DNA of 8,814 nt, taken from positions 1 through 8,814 of the forward strand of contig JAJZKG010000020.1 of NCBI GenBank assembly GCA_021809565.1, read 5' to 3'. The position numbers were made by a program, and so were the translations under genes. Of this stretch, positions 6,291 through 8,814 are shown piece after piece. Source of the stretch: a bacterium (GTDB lineage Bacteria; Patescibacteria; Dojkabacteria; JAKAPS01; JAJZLI01). The number at the start of each line of letters is the position of its first letter. Position 1 is the stretch's first letter. The notes beneath the pieces were generated by a model, which was not told the origin of the DNA, ran no database searches, and saw only the letters and a list, made by a program, of their open reading frames with translations.

Positions 6291-6548
6291 ATGCAGATAT
6301 CATACTCTAGACATTTTATTAAGTATGCAAAGAGATTAAATCCAGAATTACGTAAAAAAATACAAAGTAGAATAAATATATTTAGTAAAAATCCTCTTGA
6401 TCCTGTACTTCGCAATCATGCATTAAAAAGTAAATATAAGGATTATCGCAGTATTGATATAACAGGTGATATACGAGCACTTTATCTACAAAGAGAAAAT
6501 GAAGTAATCTTTGATGTAATAGGTACACATAGCCAACTTTATGGTTAA
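6291..6548 (+). CDS. YafQ-type RelE/ParE superfamily toxin, putative mRNA interferase
   Basis: This 85-residue protein fits the YafQ branch of RelE toxins, which cut mRNA on the ribosome. Its signature segments are LRNHALK (40-46), YRSIDITGDIRALY (52-65) and GTHSQLYG (78-85) at the very C-terminus. By alignment from memory with E. coli YafQ, H43, D60 and H80 correspond to its H50, D67 and H87. The position of its H63 is D56 here, so the active site is not identical. Length is normal. The gene follows the antitoxin by five bases and should be cotranscribed and translationally linked. No Shine-Dalgarno sequence is evident. It appears intact, with no frameshift. Confidence 0.88.
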   Translation: MQISYSRHFIKYAKRLNPELRKKIQSRINIFSKNPLDPVLRNHALKSKYKDYRSIDITGDIRALYLQRENEVIFDVIGTHSQLYG

Positions 6549-6593
6549 GAAATTAAATATAGCTTTTTATTAATCTAATAATCCAAACCAAAA

Positions 6594-6630
6594 GCGGTTC
6601 GATCTGAGGTACTTTAAGGTCAAGTAAGAT
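6594..6630 (+). repeat. Decayed copy of the tRNA-Lys 3' end and its flank (tentative)
   Basis: This patch carries, in order, GGTTCGA (6596-6602), five bases, GGT (6608-6610), nine bases, TCAAGTAA (6620-6627), one base and AT. The tRNA-Lys gene ends with the same blocks: GGTTCGA (5859-5865), five bases, GGT, four bases, TCAAGTAA (5878-5885), one base and AT. The last block extends past the tRNA end, so this is not only the universal T-loop. It may be an old attachment-site duplication. Confidence 0.35.
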
Positions 6631-6655
6631 AGCAATAAAAATTAAAACATTATTG

Positions 6656-6689
6656 ATACAATTGATTGTTATATAGACAATGATTGTAT
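6656..6689. repeat. Imperfect inverted repeat
   Basis: ATACAAT (6656-6662) pairs with ATTGTAT (6683-6689). After a TG opposite G mismatch, ATTGT (6665-6669) pairs with ACAAT (6677-6681). The loop is seven bases. There is no following T-tract, so it is not a clear terminator. It may be a protein-binding site or chance in AT-rich DNA. Confidence 0.35.
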
Positions 6690-6750
6690 AATTCTAGTAC
6701 AATTTTATTATTAACAATATCCCTATAGTATAGTATTATATCCCATACTG

Positions 6751-6759
6751 TGATATAAT
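6751..6759 (+). promoter_or_regulatory. Extended -10 promoter of the first femX-like gene
   Basis: TG-A-TATAAT is a perfect extended -10 (hexamer 6754-6759). No good -35 is seen, which extended -10 promoters tolerate. The predicted start lies near 6766, leaving about four untranslated bases before the ATG at 6770. Confidence 0.6.
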
Positions 6760-6769
6760 TTGATTGATT

Positions 6770-7774
6770 ATGTCACCTGAAATAGAACAGATACAATTTG
6801 GAGTTGGTTCAATAGATGTGCCTATACATGAAGTTGTAGGAACTTCTGAATATCAAGTTTCAAGTAAAGAAGAAATAGCAGGATTACAAGAAGAGTTTCT
6901 CTCTAGCTTTCTTCAGACTACAGAATGGGCAGAATTTAAAATGCAAAAAGAAGGTGTTATACCTCATTATATAGTTTTTAAAGATGGATCTGCTACATCT
7001 GGCTATGCAGTTTTATTAATTCAAAGAAAGTCTCTTTTTAAAAAAGAGTTGTATGTTCCACGTGGTCCTGTATTAAGAAACCCATTACAATTTGAAGGTG
7101 CAATAGCTTGTATCGAAGATTTTGGAAGAAGACATCACTTATCTTCCCTAAAAATAGAGCCTGATTTTAGAGATGGTCATTCTGGTCAGATTGATTATCA
7201 AAGTGTTTTTAGAAAATATAAAAAAGTGGATCATGATGTTGGAGTTCAACCTACAAAAGTTGCATTACTTAAAATAGGATCTCGAAGTGAAATGGAAGGT
7301 CAGATAAATTCAAAATATAGAGGTAGAGTTAGGAATAAATTTGATTTAAAACTTAAGGAAAATGAAACTGTAGAAAATTTCTTTGATATATACTCAAATA
7401 CAGCAGAAAGACAGCGTTTTACAAAAAGAGATATAACATATTTTAGAGATATGCAAAGGGTGCTAAAAGATAAAGCAAAAATATTTGGAGTATATCGTGG
7501 TGATACACTTATTGCCTCGTCTTTTGATATCTTACATGGAGACACATTAACATATCTTTATTCTGGGTCAATGAGAGAGTATAACAATATGTATCCAGGG
7601 TACTTTTTAGTATTTGAATCCGCTTTAGCAATGAGAGATAGAGGAGCTCAAATAATGGATTTATGGGGTGTGAGTGATGATAACCCAGAGTGGAAAGGAT
7701 TCTCTGAGTTTAAAAGAAATATGGGTTCTCGTGTGGTAAACTTTCCTGGTAGTTTTGAGACTGCATTAAAGTAG
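6770..7774 (+). CDS. FemX/FemAB-type peptidyltransferase (peptidoglycan bridge formation), copy 1
   Basis: This 334-residue protein belongs to the FemABX family: tandem GNAT-fold enzymes that transfer an amino acid from aminoacyl-tRNA to the lipid II stem peptide on the cytoplasmic side of the membrane. Family features are LQTTEWAEFK (48-57), YVPRGPVL (95-102), SKYRGRVRNKF (181-191), TYLYSGSMREYNNMYPGYFL (261-280) and DLWGVSDDN then FSEFKRNMGS (297-305, 311-320). I see no long coiled-coil insert, which fits FemX more than FemA/FemB. Compared with its neighbour it has about 25 extra N-terminal residues and ends about 14 residues earlier, at FPGSFETALK. The ATG at 6770 is preferred to a TTG at 6764, which would sit at or before the predicted transcription start. 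Which amino acid it transfers cannot be told. Confidence 0.88.
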   Translation: MSPEIEQIQFGVGSIDVPIHEVVGTSEYQVSSKEEIAGLQEEFLSSFLQTTEWAEFKMQKEGVIPHYIVFKDGSATSGYAVLLIQRKSLFKKELYVPRGPVLRNPLQFEGAIACIEDFGRRHHLSSLKIEPDFRDGHSGQIDYQSVFRKYKKVDHDVGVQPTKVALLKIGSRSEMEGQINSKYRGRVRNKFDLKLKENETVENFFDIYSNTAERQRFTKRDITYFRDMQRVLKDKAKIFGVYRGDTLIASSFDILHGDTLTYLYSGSMREYNNMYPGYFLVFESALAMRDRGAQIMDLWGVSDDNPEWKGFSEFKRNMGSRVVNFPGSFETALK

Positions 7775-7786
7775 ATTCTTATATAT

Positions 7787-8725
7787 TTATTTTCTTACAA
7801 ATTTGTATAAAAAATAATATAATTTGTTTAATGGTAAATCAAAGCTTCCTGGAAAATCAATAACCTTACCTCCAATATTTTTCTTGAATTCTGAAAACCC
7901 TTGCCATTTTGTATTATCATCACTAACTCCCCAAAGGTCTGTGACCTTTATACCATCATCTTTCATAGACAGTGATGACTCAAAGACAAGAAAATATCCT
8001 GGATACATATTGTTATATTTCTTATCTGATCCGGAATAGAGATATGTTAGTGTATCTTGCCATAATATGTTAAAAGATGCTGCTATTAGTGTATTATTGT
8101 AATATACAGCAAATATTCTCACATGATCTTTAAAATAAATTTTCATATTCTTAAAATACTCTACATTCCTTTGTTTAAAATGTTTCATGTTGGCTGTATC
8201 TGAATAAACTTTAAAAAATTCACTAATATCCTCAATAGTTCTTAACTCTAGATTGAATTTATTTCTGATTCTACCCCTATATTTTGAAGGTATATTCTTT
8301 ATCATGGAATCCCTATCTCCAACATCCAACATAGCAGTTTGTATTGGTTGTATAAAATCATTAACCTTGATATATTTTTTAAATATGTCAGAGTAGTTAA
8401 TGTCAGTGTCTATGTGATCAGGTTCTATTTTTAGAAGGGATACATGTTGTTTTTTGGAAAAATCTTCAATACTTGATATAGCATCTTTAAATTTTGAATA
8501 ATCATTTAAAATTGGTCCTCGTGGCACATATGCTAGTTTAAAAAAGTATTTTTTATCTATTAATAAAACACAATATCCATATACTCCAGAACTACCTTCA
8601 AAAATGAGATAGTGGGTATCCCAATTTTTAAATTCGGCCCAATATGTAGTTTGTAGGAAGTTAGATTTAAATTTTTCTTGTAAGGCTAATACCTCTTCCT
8701 TATTTGCAACTCTATATTCATGCAT
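7787..8725 (-). CDS. FemX/FemAB-type peptidyltransferase, copy 2 (paralogue of the facing gene)
   Basis: This 312-residue protein is clearly homologous to copy 1 along its length. It shares LQTTYWAEFK (24-33), YVPRGPIL (66-73), SKYRGRIRNKF (147-157), TYLYSGSDKKYNNMYPGYFL (227-246) and DLWGVSDDN plus FSEFKKNIGG (263-271, 277-286). It has the same predicted role in attaching amino acids from aminoacyl-tRNA to lipid II, perhaps at a different bridge position or with a different residue. It ends with a basic, aromatic helix (KLYYFLYKFVRK, 301-312) that copy 1 lacks. The two genes are convergent with 12 bases between their stops and no evident terminator. The ATG at 8725 overlaps the stop of the upstream phosphoglycerate-mutase-like gene (TAATG). 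An additional promoter lies inside that gene's end. Confidence 0.9.
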   Translation of the reverse strand: MHEYRVANKEEVLALQEKFKSNFLQTTYWAEFKNWDTHYLIFEGSSGVYGYCVLLIDKKYFFKLAYVPRGPILNDYSKFKDAISSIEDFSKKQHVSLLKIEPDHIDTDINYSDIFKKYIKVNDFIQPIQTAMLDVGDRDSMIKNIPSKYRGRIRNKFNLELRTIEDISEFFKVYSDTANMKHFKQRNVEYFKNMKIYFKDHVRIFAVYYNNTLIAASFNILWQDTLTYLYSGSDKKYNNMYPGYFLVFESSLSMKDDGIKVTDLWGVSDDNTKWQGFSEFKKNIGGKVIDFPGSFDLPLNKLYYFLYKFVRK

Positions 8726-8814
8726 TATGTATATATTTTACCAAGAAGATTTGATCCTGTCATTGTTTTAGGTTTTTCTAACCCTAGAAGATGTAATATT
8801 GTAGGTGCAAATAA
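8725..8814 (-). CDS. C-terminal end of a 2,3-bisphosphoglycerate-independent phosphoglycerate mutase-like protein (5' part outside window)
   Basis: Reading inward from the right edge on the minus strand, 29 codons and a TAA stop give an open C-terminal fragment. It contains APTILHLLGLEKPK-MTG-NLL in order. This closely fits the C-terminus of alkaline-phosphatase-superfamily enzymes, where A-P-T-I-L-x-L-L-G-(I/L)-x-K-P-x-x-M-T-G-x-S-L-(I/L) is characteristic of GpmI. GpmI interconverts 3- and 2-phosphoglycerate in glycolysis. A sulfatase or other phosphatase of the superfamily is possible, since none of the metal-binding residues are in view. The stop overlaps the start of femX-like copy 2 by one base, so the two genes are likely cotranscribed. 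Confidence 0.6.
   Translation of the reverse strand, partial: LFAPTILHLLGLEKPKTMTGSNLLGKIYT
8735..8763 (-). promoter_or_regulatory. Possible internal promoter for femX-like copy 2
   Basis: On the minus strand ATGACA (8763-8758, 5/6 match to a -35), a 17-base spacer and TGG-TAAAAT (extended -10, hexamer 8740-8735) predict a start near 8728, about three bases before the ATG. It lies wholly within the coding end of the upstream gene, so it may be fortuitous. The spacing and both boxes are nevertheless good. Confidence 0.5.

Larger units (their letters stand above)
6549..6753. other. Gene-free region between toxin and first femX-like gene
   Basis: About 205 bases contain no credible coding sequence. 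They hold a short GC-richer patch resembling the tRNA-Lys 3' end (6594-6630), an imperfect inverted repeat (6656-6689) and AT-rich tracts. AGTAT (6732-6736) and ATACT (6745-6749) form a small split dyad just ahead of the femX-like promoter. Confidence 0.5.

Noticed and set aside
6567..6581. TTATTA/TAATAA hairpin after the toxin gene as a terminator
   Set aside because: The stem is all A-T, the loop is three bases and the T-run lies before it rather than after on the plus strand.
6594..6630. A complete second tRNA gene around the GGTTCGA motif
   Set aside because: No acceptor, D or anticodon stems can be formed around it. Only the T-loop-like block and downstream flank resemble tRNA-Lys.
6764..6769. 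TTG start two codons before the femX-like ATG
   Set aside because: It lies only four bases past the -10 hexamer, so it would be at or before the transcription start.
7824..8039. Plus-strand frame within femX-like copy 2
   Set aside because: It is the antisense shadow of a conserved coding region (DLWGVSDD and YNNMYPGYFL on the minus strand).
1..8814. CRISPR array, insertion sequence, rRNA or phage genes
   Set aside because: No regularly spaced repeats, transposase motifs, rRNA sequence or virion proteins were seen.

Overview
The window is AT-rich (about 70% by eye) and packed with short intergenic gaps. It looks like part of the chromosome of a small-genome bacterium, most likely a Candidate Phyla Radiation (Patescibacteria) lineage. 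The reasons are: almost no Shine-Dalgarno sequences; -10 boxes only 5 to 10 bases from start codons, suggesting leaderless or near-leaderless mRNAs; tRNA genes without an encoded CCA; and a gene set (NYN-domain protein, class A PBP, FemX-like ligases, YafQ-type toxin) common in that group. TGA ends several genes and interrupts none, so this is not the UGA=Gly code of Gracilibacteria and Absconditabacteria. The phylum is inference and cannot be settled from this window.

Layout from left to right. The 3' end of an ABC-2 type permease gene (+) faces a tRNA-Leu(TAA)/tRNA-Pro(TGG) pair on the minus strand. The tRNA pair has a good promoter that diverges from an NYN-domain nuclease gene (+). A nested hairpin separates that gene from a bifunctional class A penicillin-binding protein (+). 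A tightly packed unit lepB-parA-parB (+) follows: signal peptidase I and chromosome segregation, with a TAATG overlap between lepB and parA and a 2-base gap between parA and parB. Next are tRNA-Lys(TTT) (+) with its own extended -10 promoter and a RelB-like antitoxin/YafQ-like toxin pair (+). After a gene-free stretch of about 215 bases come two paralogous FemX/FemAB-type peptidyltransferase genes arranged tail to tail (+ and -). At the right edge, on the minus strand, is the last 29 codons of what looks like a phosphoglycerate mutase (gpmI-type) gene, whose stop codon overlaps the start of the second femX-like gene.

Together the genes concern the cell envelope (glycan polymerisation and cross-linking by the PBP, interpeptide bridges by the FemX pair, protein export by LepB) and chromosome partition (ParAB). 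The bridge enzymes use aminoacyl-tRNAs, but no functional link to the nearby tRNA genes is implied.

The most interesting structures are three. A perfect 28-bp palindrome lies across the -10 box and start codon of the antitoxin, whose near-consensus promoter predicts a leaderless mRNA. A decayed repeat of the tRNA-Lys 3' end lies beyond the toxin-antitoxin pair, as if the module had entered at the tRNA. A two-tier hairpin sits between the NYN and PBP genes. I see no clearly undescribed multi-gene system.
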